22,100 bases of DNA from JBGOUP01 sp041477655 (GTDB taxonomy: Bacteria; Patescibacteriota; UBA1384; 2-12-FULL-50-11), in contig JBGOUP010000015.1 of the NCBI GenBank assembly GCA_041477655.1, positions 1 to 22,100 of the forward strand, read 5' to 3'. The notes beneath the pieces were generated by a model. It did no database searches. It was not told where the DNA came from and worked only from the letters and a program-made list of their open reading frames with translations. Made by a program: the position numbers and the translations under genes. Within the stretch, counting starts at the first letter, position 1. Each line of letters starts with the position of its first letter. Shown here in pieces: positions 1 through 8,160 of this stretch.

Positions 1-429
1 AGTTCGGATTAACGAGCGAGTGTCGTCGGAATCAAAAATGGCAAAGGATTTAGGCAAACCTAGCTGCTCGTGCTGCTGACGTAAGATCCGAACACAAATG
101 GAGTGAAACGTGCCAACCCAGGGTAGGTTTCGACGCATAACCAAATTGGGATTTCTCTGCCAATCAGTCAGTGGTAGGCCGACTAGGCGCATAATTCTCC
201 CTGCTAACTCCTGGGCGGCTTTGTTGGTAAAGGTGATGCAGAGAATCTGATCTAGTTCGGCTTTTTTCTGGCCAACCAGATAGGCCAAGCGATGGGTCAG
301 GCATTTGGTTTTACCGCTTCCTGCTCCAGCCAAAATTAGAACCGGGCCCTCGGTGGCTTTAACCGCTTCAATTTGAGCTGAATTCAGATCGGCAAAAATA
401 GCTTGGTCAGTCAGAGTCGGTTCGGTCAT
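1..429 (-). CDS. uvrD: UvrD/PcrA-family superfamily 1 DNA helicase, N-terminal part
   Basis: The first 143 codons of an SF1A helicase are present; the gene runs off the left edge. The protein starts MTEPTLTDQ and has the UvrD-type Q-motif region (LNSAQIEAV). The Walker A motif GAGSGKT follows at about residue 34, then motif Ia (ITFTNKAAQE) and the VGTFHSICVRILR segment typical of UvrD/PcrA/Rep N-terminal 1A domains. Such helicases unwind DNA 3'-5' in nucleotide excision and mismatch repair and strip proteins from forks. The start codon lies only 3 nt after the dnaB stop, with no clear separate Shine-Dalgarno sequence, so it is probably translationally coupled as the third gene of a dnaX-dnaB-uvrD operon. 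Domains 2A/2B and the C-terminus are outside the window, so UvrD, PcrA and Rep cannot be told apart. Confidence 0.9.
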   Translation of the reverse strand, partial: MTEPTLTDQAIFADLNSAQIEAVKATEGPVLILAGAGSGKTKCLTHRLAYLVGQKKAELDQILCITFTNKAAQELAGRIMRLVGLPLTDWQRNPNLVMRRNLPWVGTFHSICVRILRQQHEQLGLPKSFAIFDSDDTRSLIRT

Positions 430-432
430 TTA

Positions 433-3400
433 TTAGGCGTTAGTTTTAACCCGTCGTTCAATATCGTAGAATCTGGCTTGTTCGGCCTTGAAAAGTAGCT
501 CAACTTCGCCGATCGGCCCGTTGCGGTGTTTACGAATTAACAGATCGGTAATACCTTTGCGCTCGGTGTCTTTATCGTAATAATCTTCGCGGTACAAGAA
601 TATGACAACGTCCGCGTCCTGCTCGATTGAGTTATGGACAATAATGTCATTAGCCACAAAATTATGCGTTTCCGGCACGGTGGCATCATAGACATCTGCA
701 ATGCCAATTGGTGTTATCGCCACGATTTTATCCCAGTAAATATCAGATTCAGCCATGGACATTAAGCTTGAGTTGCCTAGAACATCTGCTAGATGTCTCA
801 TACGCTCTCGACCAATTCCTGACTGGAAAAGAGAGCTACCAGAGTACTGCCAGCCGGCACTAGCGCTTAAACTTCGCCAGCTTTGTCCGGCTGAAATTTT
901 GGCTGGCTCGACTATCTCCTTCCAAGCCTCTTGAGGAATAATATCGTTATTGGGATTACTATTAATTTTTTTGAGCGCTTGTTTAAGATCGTGAATTATC
1001 TGGCCCCGCTGGCCATAGCAACCCACCAGTTCCAGGAAAAGTAGTTGCTGGTCTCGACCCTGAATTTGGACATGGTAATTCGTTCTTCCCTTTCTTTGAG
1101 GAACAACTCGGAGTGTGCTATTAATCCCTAATCGTAAGAGCAAATGTTGAACCGAACCAGCCAGTTTTCGGCTGGAAGAAGCATAATAAATAGCTCCGGC
1201 TTTCTGCCGATTGGGCAAAAACTTCCAGGAAATATTACCATCAGTTGCCCAGAGATGGTGAAGAAATAGAGCTATACCCGAAGAGCCACTTGAAGACATC
1301 ACACCGGGAATGACCTTTTGATAACTTCGCACCGAATCAATACCCAAATCTTTAAACCAATTAACAATGGGGTGATGACGCCCACGAGCCAAACGATACG
1401 GACTTGGCAGATAAAGATGCCACCAGTTTTTCTGACGGACTAGGCAGGGCTGGATGCCGAACAATTTAACGGCCGCTTGACCGACAACTTCTAAATTTGC
1501 CGGGTCAGCACTGGTGTAGTGAATTGGCTGACGAGGCAGGACGCAACCGTCACCCAAGAGATGAGCCAATAAGATCAACTCGTCTTGCTTTAACTTTGAA
1601 CGGTCTGAATTGACATTGAGTAATCTTGGTAAAGCCAAATGATCGCCTACCGTAAGTTGATCCAATCGGTGCCAACCGTTGATTTTACGAAATGGATGAT
1701 TAGCCGAAGCTTTGATTGTCCGACCGGATTGGGTGGTAAGTTGGTAAGTCATTTTTCGACCACTATAGAAAGCTTTGGTCATAGTTTGGGCGACAAGTCG
1801 ATTATCTTGGTCAAGCGAGAATACCGGTAATGGTGTTTGTTCAGGCCGATTAGCTAGCTCTTTGATAGTCACAACTTCGCCAGTATCGGCCCGGACGATT
1901 TCGGTGTCGCCAGTCAGACAGCCGGATTCACGTAAGTCGGATAATTGGGGGATTTTGCGCTCTCGGCCTTCAACCGCCCGAGACAGTTGAGAAAGAGCAA
2001 CGACTGGCACATTGAGTTCGCGAGCCAAGGCCTTGAGCGAGCGAGAGATGTCCGAAACTTCCTGAACTCGATTATTCTCTCGGCTACCACCTCGGTTTGA
2101 TTCCAGTAACTGGAGGTAATCAACAATAATTAGGCCCAATTCTTTTTCTGCCCGAAGCCTTCTAGCCTTAGTTCGAATTTCGATCGGCGTCATCATCGGC
2201 GAGTCATCAATGTAGAGCTGGGCCTCGGCCAAGGTACCCATGGCCATACCGATGGCCGGAAAATCATCTTCGCTTAAATTGCCGGTGCGCAATTTCCAGC
2301 CATCAACCATGGCTTGGGCGCAGATCAGTCGATCAACAATCTGTTCCTTACTCTGTTCCATGGAGAAAAAAGCCACCGGCACTTGGCCTTTGACGGCGGC
2401 GTTGAGGGCGATATTTAGGGCGAGCGTAGTGTTATGAACGACTATGTCATTGGCCACAAAATTATGCGTTTGGGCAATTGTAAGGTCAAAAACTTCTTTC
2501 ATGCCGGTCGGAATGATAGCCACAATTCTATCCCAATAAATCTGACCGCTGGCTATCTGTTTTAATTCCTCATTACCCAGAGCAGCCGCTATTTTCAGAA
2601 CAGTTTCTCTTCTTGGGGATCGACGGAAGGCGTGTAGATTCGTTCCTTCCGGCAGTCCCAACTGTCTATGAATGGAGCGCCACGATCGCTCACCTTTAGC
2701 GGCAACAATTTTTGCCCAAATTTCTATGGGCAGGGTATCTTTGGTATAGCCTTTTTTAGTTGTCATAACTGCTTTTTTAACCTTAGCCAGTGCCTCCTCC
2801 TTGCCAAAGATGCTAATTTCTTTGATAAAAACCAGAAGATCTTCTTTGCCGTGAATTTCCAGCTCATAGGCAGTGCGATGACCACCCCGATATTTGACAT
2901 TTTTTCTCCGGACTAAGGCTAATACGCCAAAACGAGTCAGGAGATGTTGGACTTGATGAATCAGTCGGAGCGATGAACTGGCATAAGAAATGACCGGGAA
3001 ATCTTTACCACCGCAGTTAGCAACGTAAGCCGATCCATCACAGCTAAAAAGACGGTTCAAAAATAGAGCCAGTTTCGATTTTGTTAGGCCAAAAACCTCT
3101 TGGGGAATGACTTTTTGACTGGCGCTTTTCCCCCATAAGCCATGTTCTTTGAGAAGATCGGTAATTGGATTATGCCGGTAAAAACAGGTTGGTACGGGCA
3201 AATCCGGTAGACGAGTTTTTAGTTGTAGGTAAACCTGTTTGGATGGTTGGGCTGATCCGTTCTGCCATTGGCAGACATTACTGGCTGACAGCCCTAACGC
3301 CCGTATATGTCGGTAGACAACCTTAGTATTGCTGGCCTGATAACGAGCAAAATTGGCAGTCCAGTTCAGCCGCTCTTGCCGATATTCCAAACGACTGACC

Positions 3401-4554
3401 CGAGCGACATAGCTAGGTGTTCTTTGGTCATCATCGATTTTTCTGACACTAACCAGTGGAGCAAATTTTTGAATACTATTAATAAAATCGGCTGTAATTT
3501 TGGGATGCTGACTAGTAAATCTAGGCGTATTTTGAGTTAGGCCTCCCTCGGCAATATAGTAGGCAAGTAATTTAATTTTTTCGGCTAGCCAATCAGTTTG
3601 ACCAAAGTAAGGCAGGCGTTTGGGCACGGCAATTCGCTCACCGATAGCTAGCTCGGCCAGCTGCTTCCAACCCCTAACTGTTAAGAATGGGTGCGGCAGG
3701 GTGGCTTCAACCTGCCGACCCAAGGCTGTTACAACTTTGAAGGTAGGCTTAATGCCATCGGAGACAAACCGGTCTGGCTGGACAGAGTCAAATTGCCAGT
3801 CATCGGTCAAGGTCACTACCTGGCCCGAACCCTCATTCACCAAATTTCTAATCGTTTTGATTTGACCGGTCTTGGGATCAAGGATTTCGGTATCCCCAGA
3901 AACACACTTTCCCATACTTGGCCGAGCGGCTAGAATAACCAAGTCTGAAGGCTGTAAGCCCGAAAGTTTATTGTCTAAATCTTTGAAACCGGTCGGCACG
4001 CCCCGAAGCAAACCTTTTTCCCGGTGAAGCCGGTCGATTCGATCGAACGAGCTGGCTAAAATATCGCTAATCGGTTGAAAATTATCCTTAAGTAACTGCC
4101 GACTAACACCGAACAAAGCCGATTCTGACTCGTCCAAAATTTCTTGGATCTCTTTATCCTCGGCCATGCCCAGCCTAGCAATCTGCTGACCGGCGGCTAA
4201 AATTCGCCGTAAGACCGATTTATGCTTAACAATCTGGGCGTAATGCTCAACGTGAATGGCGGTTGGCACGGTGTTGACCAACTCGGCCAGTTTGGCCGCT
4301 CCGCCAACAGCATCTAACTCTTTGAGCGAATCCAGTTCGTTGGTTAACGTCACCAAGTCAATTGGTGAGCGTTTTTCAAATAAGCGCAAGATAGCTCGAT
4401 AAATAGTTTGGTGGCTTTCCTGGTAAAAATCTTGATGAACTAAAATATCGGCGACTTTATCCATCGCTTCCTTATTAACCAAAAGAGCCCCCAAAACCGC
4501 CCCTTCGGCTTCAAGGTTTTGCGGCGGCAAATTTGTTATTACTGATTCGGCCAT
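433..4554 (-). CDS. dnaB: Replicative DNA helicase DnaB carrying two inteins
   Basis: The 1373-codon frame encodes the hexameric replicative helicase that drives the replication fork. The N-extein (residues 1-216) has the DnaB N-terminal helical domain (EAEGAVLGALL, about 15-115), a linker, and the start of the RecA-like domain ending ARPSMGK. Intein 1 (217-708) splits Walker A. The middle extein (709-878) has FFSMEQ, the Walker B strand LIIVDYLQLL and ALSQLSR. Intein 2 (879-1308) follows LRESG. The C-extein (1309-1373) begins SIEQDADVV and includes LLIRKHRNGP. Without inteins the protein is 451 aa, normal for DnaB. The ATG overlaps the dnaX stop (TAATG), so the two are translationally coupled. 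The helicase cannot bind ATP properly until intein 1 is removed, because the catalytic K216 and T709 are separated by 492 residues. Identification is very secure; splicing activity is inferred from intact splice residues. Confidence 0.97.
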   Translation of the reverse strand: MAESVITNLPPQNLEAEGAVLGALLVNKEAMDKVADILVHQDFYQESHQTIYRAILRLFEKRSPIDLVTLTNELDSLKELDAVGGAAKLAELVNTVPTAIHVEHYAQIVKHKSVLRRILAAGQQIARLGMAEDKEIQEILDESESALFGVSRQLLKDNFQPISDILASSFDRIDRLHREKGLLRGVPTGFKDLDNKLSGLQPSDLVILAARPSMGKCVSGDTEILDPKTGQIKTIRNLVNEGSGQVVTLTDDWQFDSVQPDRFVSDGIKPTFKVVTALGRQVEATLPHPFLTVRGWKQLAELAIGERIAVPKRLPYFGQTDWLAEKIKLLAYYIAEGGLTQNTPRFTSQHPKITADFINSIQKFAPLVSVRKIDDDQRTPSYVARVSRLEYRQERLNWTANFARYQASNTKVVYRHIRALGLSASNVCQWQNGSAQPSKQVYLQLKTRLPDLPVPTCFYRHNPITDLLKEHGLWGKSASQKVIPQEVFGLTKSKLALFLNRLFSCDGSAYVANCGGKDFPVISYASSSLRLIHQVQHLLTRFGVLALVRRKNVKYRGGHRTAYELEIHGKEDLLVFIKEISIFGKEEALAKVKKAVMTTKKGYTKDTLPIEIWAKIVAAKGERSWRSIHRQLGLPEGTNLHAFRRSPRRETVLKIAAALGNEELKQIASGQIYWDRIVAIIPTGMKEVFDLTIAQTHNFVANDIVVHNTTLALNIALNAAVKGQVPVAFFSMEQSKEQIVDRLICAQAMVDGWKLRTGNLSEDDFPAIGMAMGTLAEAQLYIDDSPMMTPIEIRTKARRLRAEKELGLIIVDYLQLLESNRGGSRENNRVQEVSDISRSLKALARELNVPVVALSQLSRAVEGRERKIPQLSDLRESGCLTGDTEIVRADTGEVVTIKELANRPEQTPLPVFSLDQDNRLVAQTMTKAFYSGRKMTYQLTTQSGRTIKASANHPFRKINGWHRLDQLTVGDHLALPRLLNVNSDRSKLKQDELILLAHLLGDGCVLPRQPIHYTSADPANLEVVGQAAVKLFGIQPCLVRQKNWWHLYLPSPYRLARGRHHPIVNWFKDLGIDSVRSYQKVIPGVMSSSGSSGIALFLHHLWATDGNISWKFLPNRQKAGAIYYASSSRKLAGSVQHLLLRLGINSTLRVVPQRKGRTNYHVQIQGRDQQLLFLELVGCYGQRGQIIHDLKQALKKINSNPNNDIIPQEAWKEIVEPAKISAGQSWRSLSASAGWQYSGSSLFQSGIGRERMRHLADVLGNSSLMSMAESDIYWDKIVAITPIGIADVYDATVPETHNFVANDIIVHNSIEQDADVVIFLYREDYYDKDTERKGITDLLIRKHRNGPIGEVELLFKAEQARFYDIERRVKTNA
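631..1920 (-). mobile_element. DnaB intein 2 (RESG/SIEQD site) with LAGLIDADG homing endonuclease
   Basis: A 430-residue in-frame intein, residues 879-1308 of the precursor. Block A is CLTGDTEIV with the nucleophile C879. Block B is ASANHPFRK with H953. The endonuclease motifs LLAHLLGDG (D1002) and LFLHHLWATDG (D1105) keep both acidic residues, so cleavage activity is plausible. The C-terminal block reads ETHNFVANDIIVHN, then S1309 as the +1 residue. The flanking exteins LRESG and SIEQDAD match the insertion site of the well-known Synechocystis DnaB intein, whose C-terminal end is also very similar. The tail (IYWDKIVAI to IIVHN) closely resembles that of intein 1 in the same protein. Residues for autocatalytic splicing look complete. 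Confidence 0.94.
2431..3906 (-). mobile_element. DnaB intein 1 (Walker A site) with LAGLIDADG homing endonuclease
   Basis: A 492-residue in-frame intein, residues 217-708 of the precursor. Block A is CVSGDTEI with the nucleophile C217. Block B has T285 and H288 (TLPHPF). Two LAGLIDADG-type helices are visible: LLAYYIAEGGL (329-339), where the usual Asp is E336, and FLNRLFSCDG (to G507) with D506. Helix-turn-helix-like DNA-binding segments lie around 410-445 and 625-660. Block F is VFDLTIAQTHNFVAND, and the C-terminus is VVHN followed by T709 (+1 nucleophile). All residues needed for class 1 splicing are present. The insertion falls between Lys and Thr of the P-loop (PSMGK | TTLALN), a conserved point favoured by inteins. 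Endonuclease activity is possible but the E-for-D change in the first motif leaves it uncertain. Confidence 0.93.
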
Positions 4555-5993
4555 TAGGCAACTTCCTCCAACTCAAAAACATCAACAACGGTGGCAAGAA
4601 GATCATCGTCTTTACTTTTGGCTAATTCAAGGTCGGTTTTGACGATTGTCTCTAATCGAATCTGACGACCGGTGACATTGCTGGCGGTTGACTCAACGAT
4701 TTGGCGATTTCTAGTCTCGGCCAAACGTTCAGCGTAAAAACGAAACTTAACAGCGATAATTAACTTATCATTAGTAATGTTTTCTAGCGCCGCCGAGCGA
4801 ATGACCGCGTAGAGAGCGTGGTTTTGGGCCTTAATTTGCTCCAGAAACTGACTCCAAAAACTATCTGTCTCAATTGGAGGACCAGCGGAAACCGAATCAA
4901 CCGCTGGCGGTTGACTACTGATTTCGGCTTTTTGAATATCTACAACGGGTTTAACCATAACTTGGGGCGCGGAGTTCTGATTTCTAAAGCAAAGCTGAAA
5001 AATTCGGGCAATCAGCAAAGCGGTTGGATCAGTGGAGAATCGAGATTGAGCCAAAACCGACAGTAGCTCCTCAAGAATTATGACCGTCTGGTCGGTTGGC
5101 TTGAGTTCGAGACTGGCAAAAATTTGTTCCTTGCAATGGTCGGCCATAGCCTTAACTAGCAAGGCCACGTCTTGGCCATCATTAATTGATTCGTTTAATA
5201 TTTTTTGGGCAAAGCTTGGTTGTCCTTCAACAATGGCCGAAAGCAAGGCTTCCACTGTTTGACTTGGCGGTAGGCCGACTAACTGGCGAACGGATTCAGC
5301 GTCCATAAGCTTGGTCTGGCCTTTGAGGTTGCCCAACAGGGTTAGGCCGTCGCGATAAGAGCCGTCGGCTCGTTCGACTAAAACCTTAACTGCTTCAGAA
5401 TTAACCTTAATCCCCTCTTTGGTCGCCACTTCGCTCAACAATTTCTCTAATTGCTGATGGTTGGCTCGGTGGAATTGATAACGCTGGGCCCGAGAGATAA
5501 TAGTTTGGGGAACTTTATGCAATTCGGTCGTAGCCAGAATAAAAATGGCGTGGGCCGGTGGTTCTTCTAACGTTTTCAAGAGGGCGTTAAAGGCTTCCTT
5601 GGTCAGCATATGGACCTCGTCAATAATGTAAACTTTATAAGTAGCCCGAGTTGGAGCGTAGCCAATTTTATCTCGAAGCTCACGAATCTCGTCTATACCG
5701 CGGTTGGAAGCGGCGTCAATTTCTAGAATATCGGTAGCGGCGTTCTGCTTTATTTCCAGACACATAGCGCATTTGTTACAGGGGTTGCCATTATCCAGAT
5801 TCTGGCAGTTAATGGCTCGAGCTAACAGTCGAGCCACTGTTGTCTTACCAGTGCCTCGTGGGCCAGAAAAAAGATAAGCATGGTCAATTAGTTTCTTGGT
5901 TACAGCGGTTTTGAGAACTTGGCTGATGTGATCTTGCCCAAGGACATCGTCAAATTTATCTGGCCGATAATGACGATAAAAAGTTGACGACAT
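4554..5993 (-). CDS. dnaX: DNA polymerase III subunit gamma/tau (clamp-loader ATPase)
   Basis: This encodes the AAA+ motor subunit of the clamp loader, which loads the beta sliding clamp. I chose the ATG giving MSSTFYRHYRPDKF (479 aa), where DnaX homologues begin. A TTG ten codons upstream (6023) is in frame but adds an atypical extension. Numbered from the ATG, Walker A GPRGTGKT is at 44-51 and a zinc site has C63, C72, C75 and C78 (CNKCAMC). Walker B (IIDEVH) is at about 123-128, and the sensor/arginine-finger segment SRAQRYQF starts at 167. A clamp-loader domain III follows, then a short variable tail ending EVA. The protein is shorter than classical tau, and I see no slippery A-AAA-AAG heptamer, so a single product is likely. 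It overlaps dnaB by one base (TAATG). Confidence 0.95.
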   Translation of the reverse strand: MSSTFYRHYRPDKFDDVLGQDHISQVLKTAVTKKLIDHAYLFSGPRGTGKTTVARLLARAINCQNLDNGNPCNKCAMCLEIKQNAATDILEIDAASNRGIDEIRELRDKIGYAPTRATYKVYIIDEVHMLTKEAFNALLKTLEEPPAHAIFILATTELHKVPQTIISRAQRYQFHRANHQQLEKLLSEVATKEGIKVNSEAVKVLVERADGSYRDGLTLLGNLKGQTKLMDAESVRQLVGLPPSQTVEALLSAIVEGQPSFAQKILNESINDGQDVALLVKAMADHCKEQIFASLELKPTDQTVIILEELLSVLAQSRFSTDPTALLIARIFQLCFRNQNSAPQVMVKPVVDIQKAEISSQPPAVDSVSAGPPIETDSFWSQFLEQIKAQNHALYAVIRSAALENITNDKLIIAVKFRFYAERLAETRNRQIVESTASNVTGRQIRLETIVKTDLELAKSKDDDLLATVVDVFELEEVA

Positions 5994-6048
5994 CGTGTCT
6001 CGATACTGCCAGAACTTAGTCAAGTTGTCATCAATAACCTGGAAGCAA

Positions 6049-6218
6049 AGTCCTAAACTCTAAATTCCAAGCTTCGATTCCACTGGGATTACCCAGAGCA
6101 AAGTCGTCTCTCGACTTCGCTCGAGACGACCATGGGCAATCCGAATGGTCGAAGGGCAAACTCAAAAAAGTTTGTATTTGAAAAATTTGGGTTTGGAATT
6201 TGTTTAGAATTTAGGACT
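6049..6218. repeat. Nested ~170-bp imperfect inverted repeat between dnaX and pilB
   Basis: The outer arms are 6049-6070 (begins AGTCCTAAACTCTAAATTCC) and 6193-6218 (ends TTTAGAATTTAGGACT). They are reverse complements apart from a small gap and one mismatch. Inside, CTTCGA (6072-6077) pairs with TCGAAG (6149-6154), GGATT (6086-6090) with AATCC (6138-6142), and CCCA with TGGG. The core GTCGTCTC (6103-6110) pairs with GAGACGAC (6123-6130). It looks like a small non-coding palindromic mobile or repeat element (MITE- or BIME-like) rather than a terminator, because no coding transcript ends here: the flanking genes diverge. No ORF is supported inside it. Confidence 0.7.
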
Positions 6219-6258
6219 TAGAATTTAGTATTTCGAGCTTGTTATTGATAAGATTAGT

Positions 6259-6266
6259 AAGGAGGG
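6259..6266 (+). promoter_or_regulatory. Shine-Dalgarno sequence that points to a CTG start for pilB
   Basis: AAGGAGGG is the strongest ribosome-binding site in the window. It ends 4 nt before CTG at 6271 (5 nt from the AGGAGG core) but lies 34 nt before the first conventional in-frame start, TTG at 6301. It therefore supports initiation at CTG. Confidence 0.65.
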
Positions 6267-6270
6267 AAGA

Positions 6271-8160
6271 CTGGCAGTTACCAACGACGTTATCAAAGTT
6301 TTGAGTCAGAAAACTAATCTAGAGCCGTTTAAGGTCAGGGCTTATTTGGGTGGCGTTACCAAGAGCATCGCCGAAGCTCTCCAGGGCGGCCAATCGGTCG
6401 AGCTACCCAAGCTTGGAACGTTCAAGTTAACCCATCTGCCCGAGCGTCAGTTCGCCACCATTATTAACGGCCATAAACAAACCGTTAACTTGCCGGCTAC
6501 AGTTAATGCCGATTTTATGCTAAATAACTTCGAGGCTAGCTCACCAAACCAGGTTCAAACTAGCCCGATGCCGGTCGAGGAAACAAAAGAAATTAACTCG
6601 ACCGACTTGCACACCCGCCAGTCTGATATCGGTTACGCCGAGCTAGTCGGCAAGAAAGTTACTAAGGAAATACTAAGTCTGGTGCCAGAGAATTTGGCCA
6701 GAAAGTACCAAATGGTACCGTTTGAGATTAAGAACAATGTCTTATCGGTGGCTATGACCGACCCAGAGAATGAGGAGGCATTTAACACCATCAGGAAATT
6801 CTCCGGCAAGATTATTCAACCGTTTATTACCACCCAAGACGATCTTAATTCCATTCTAGACCAGTATTCCGGACTTCAAGCCGAGTTGGAAGGCCTGGTT
6901 AAAAAGGAGGAGAAAACCGTTGAAAACGCCACCAAAGAGCAGAATCCTGATGAGGCATCTAGTCTTGATGAAGATTCCCCAGCCGCTAAGGTTATTGGCT
7001 CGCTCCTGAAGAGGGCAGTCAGGGAAAAGGCTTCTGATGTCCATATCGAGCCTTCCGAAGAAGAGGTTGATGTCCGGTTCCGGGTTGATGGCGTGCTCCG
7101 GAAAGTCTTGGCTTTGCCCAAGGAAATCCAATCGGCCGTAATTTCCCGGGTTAAGATATTGGCCAACCTAAAAATTGACGAAACTCGTCTACCCCAAGAC
7201 GGACGAATCCAAATTCTTCTGGACGGTAACAAAGTTGATTTCCGTATCTCGACCCTGCCAACTGTCAGCGGCGAAAAGGTTGTGGCTCGGGTTTTGGATC
7301 ACTCGACTGGGGTTCTAACCTTGGAACAGCTGGGACTGCGGGGCCGTTCGTTTCGGGTTCTAGAAGACAACATCACCAAATCCCACGGTATGAGCCTTAT
7401 CACCGGTCCGACTGGCTCGGGTAAATCCACCACTTTGTACGCAATTATCGCTCGAATTAAAGATATCTCAATCAATATAATCACCATGGAAGACCCGGTT
7501 GAGTATCGAATGCCCGGGGTCAACCAAAGCCAAGTCAACGCCAAAATCGGCTTTACCTTTGCCAATGGCTTACGCTCAATCCTTCGTCAGGATCCAAACG
7601 TGGTCATGGTTGGGGAAATCCGTGATCGAGAAACGGCTGATATTGCCATCAACGCCGCCCTGACTGGCCATATCGTCTTAAGTTCCTTGCACACCAACGA
7701 CGCGGCCGGGGCCCTGCCTCGACTGCTAGATATGGGAATCGAACCGTTCCTGATCATTTCTTCGACTAACGCCATTGTCGGCCAGCGGTTGTGCAGAAAA
7801 CTCTGCGACAAATGTCGCTCACCGGCAACAGTTAAGCCCGACCAACTTGAGGAAATTAACCAAGAGATAGAGACGCTACCGGCCGAAGAAAAAACCCTGG
7901 CCAAGCAAAAAAGTAGTTTTTACGCCGCCAAGGGTTGCCAAGCTTGTAATAACACCGGCTACCGCGGACGGATCGGCATATTCGAGGTTCTGGATGTAAC
8001 CGAGCCGATCAAACAGCTGACGCTGAAGCGCGCTTCAGCCTCACAGATACTTGAACAGGCTCGTAAGCAAGGCTTTATCTCGATGAAACAGGACGGCATT
8101 CTCAAAGCGCTCGACGGTCTGACCTCAATTGAGGAAGTTTGGCGAGTAACCAAGGACTAA
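6271..8160 (+). CDS. pilB: Type IV pilus assembly ATPase PilB with an N-terminal HU-like domain
   Basis: This hexameric ATPase powers pilus extension by turning PilC in the inner membrane. I chose CTG at 6271 (629 aa) over TTG at 6301 (619 aa), because it sits behind AAGGAGGG and completes helix 1 of an HU/IHF-like fold (VTNDVIKVLSQKTNLEPF). Numbered from the CTG, the HU-like domain is about 3-82, with GQSVELPKLGTFKL as its beta arm. An MshEN/T2SSE_N domain is at about 118-200. The ATPase core has Walker A GPTGSGKST at 379-387, the Asp box TMEDPVEY at 405-412, Walker B GEIRDRE at 448-454 and the His box HTND at 474-477. The zinc tetracysteine is CDKC (512-515) plus CQAC (556-559). It is the first gene of pilB-C-M-N-O and overlaps pilC (TAATG). 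The HU fusion is unusual. Confidence 0.93.
   Translation: MAVTNDVIKVLSQKTNLEPFKVRAYLGGVTKSIAEALQGGQSVELPKLGTFKLTHLPERQFATIINGHKQTVNLPATVNADFMLNNFEASSPNQVQTSPMPVEETKEINSTDLHTRQSDIGYAELVGKKVTKEILSLVPENLARKYQMVPFEIKNNVLSVAMTDPENEEAFNTIRKFSGKIIQPFITTQDDLNSILDQYSGLQAELEGLVKKEEKTVENATKEQNPDEASSLDEDSPAAKVIGSLLKRAVREKASDVHIEPSEEEVDVRFRVDGVLRKVLALPKEIQSAVISRVKILANLKIDETRLPQDGRIQILLDGNKVDFRISTLPTVSGEKVVARVLDHSTGVLTLEQLGLRGRSFRVLEDNITKSHGMSLITGPTGSGKSTTLYAIIARIKDISINIITMEDPVEYRMPGVNQSQVNAKIGFTFANGLRSILRQDPNVVMVGEIRDRETADIAINAALTGHIVLSSLHTNDAAGALPRLLDMGIEPFLIISSTNAIVGQRLCRKLCDKCRSPATVKPDQLEEINQEIETLPAEEKTLAKQKSSFYAAKGCQACNNTGYRGRIGIFEVLDVTEPIKQLTLKRASASQILEQARKQGFISMKQDGILKALDGLTSIEEVWRVTKD

Noticed and set aside
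5994..6023. Longer dnaX starting at TTG 6023
   Set aside because: It adds MTKFWQYRDT before the usual DnaX N-terminus and has no Shine-Dalgarno sequence.
6103..6130. Core hairpin as an intrinsic terminator
   Set aside because: No T-run follows on either strand, and both flanking genes are transcribed away from it.
8139..8159. pilC starting at TTG inside pilB
   Set aside because: The TAATG overlap at 8160 gives the expected PilC N-terminus, and the upstream seven codons are out of keeping with the family.
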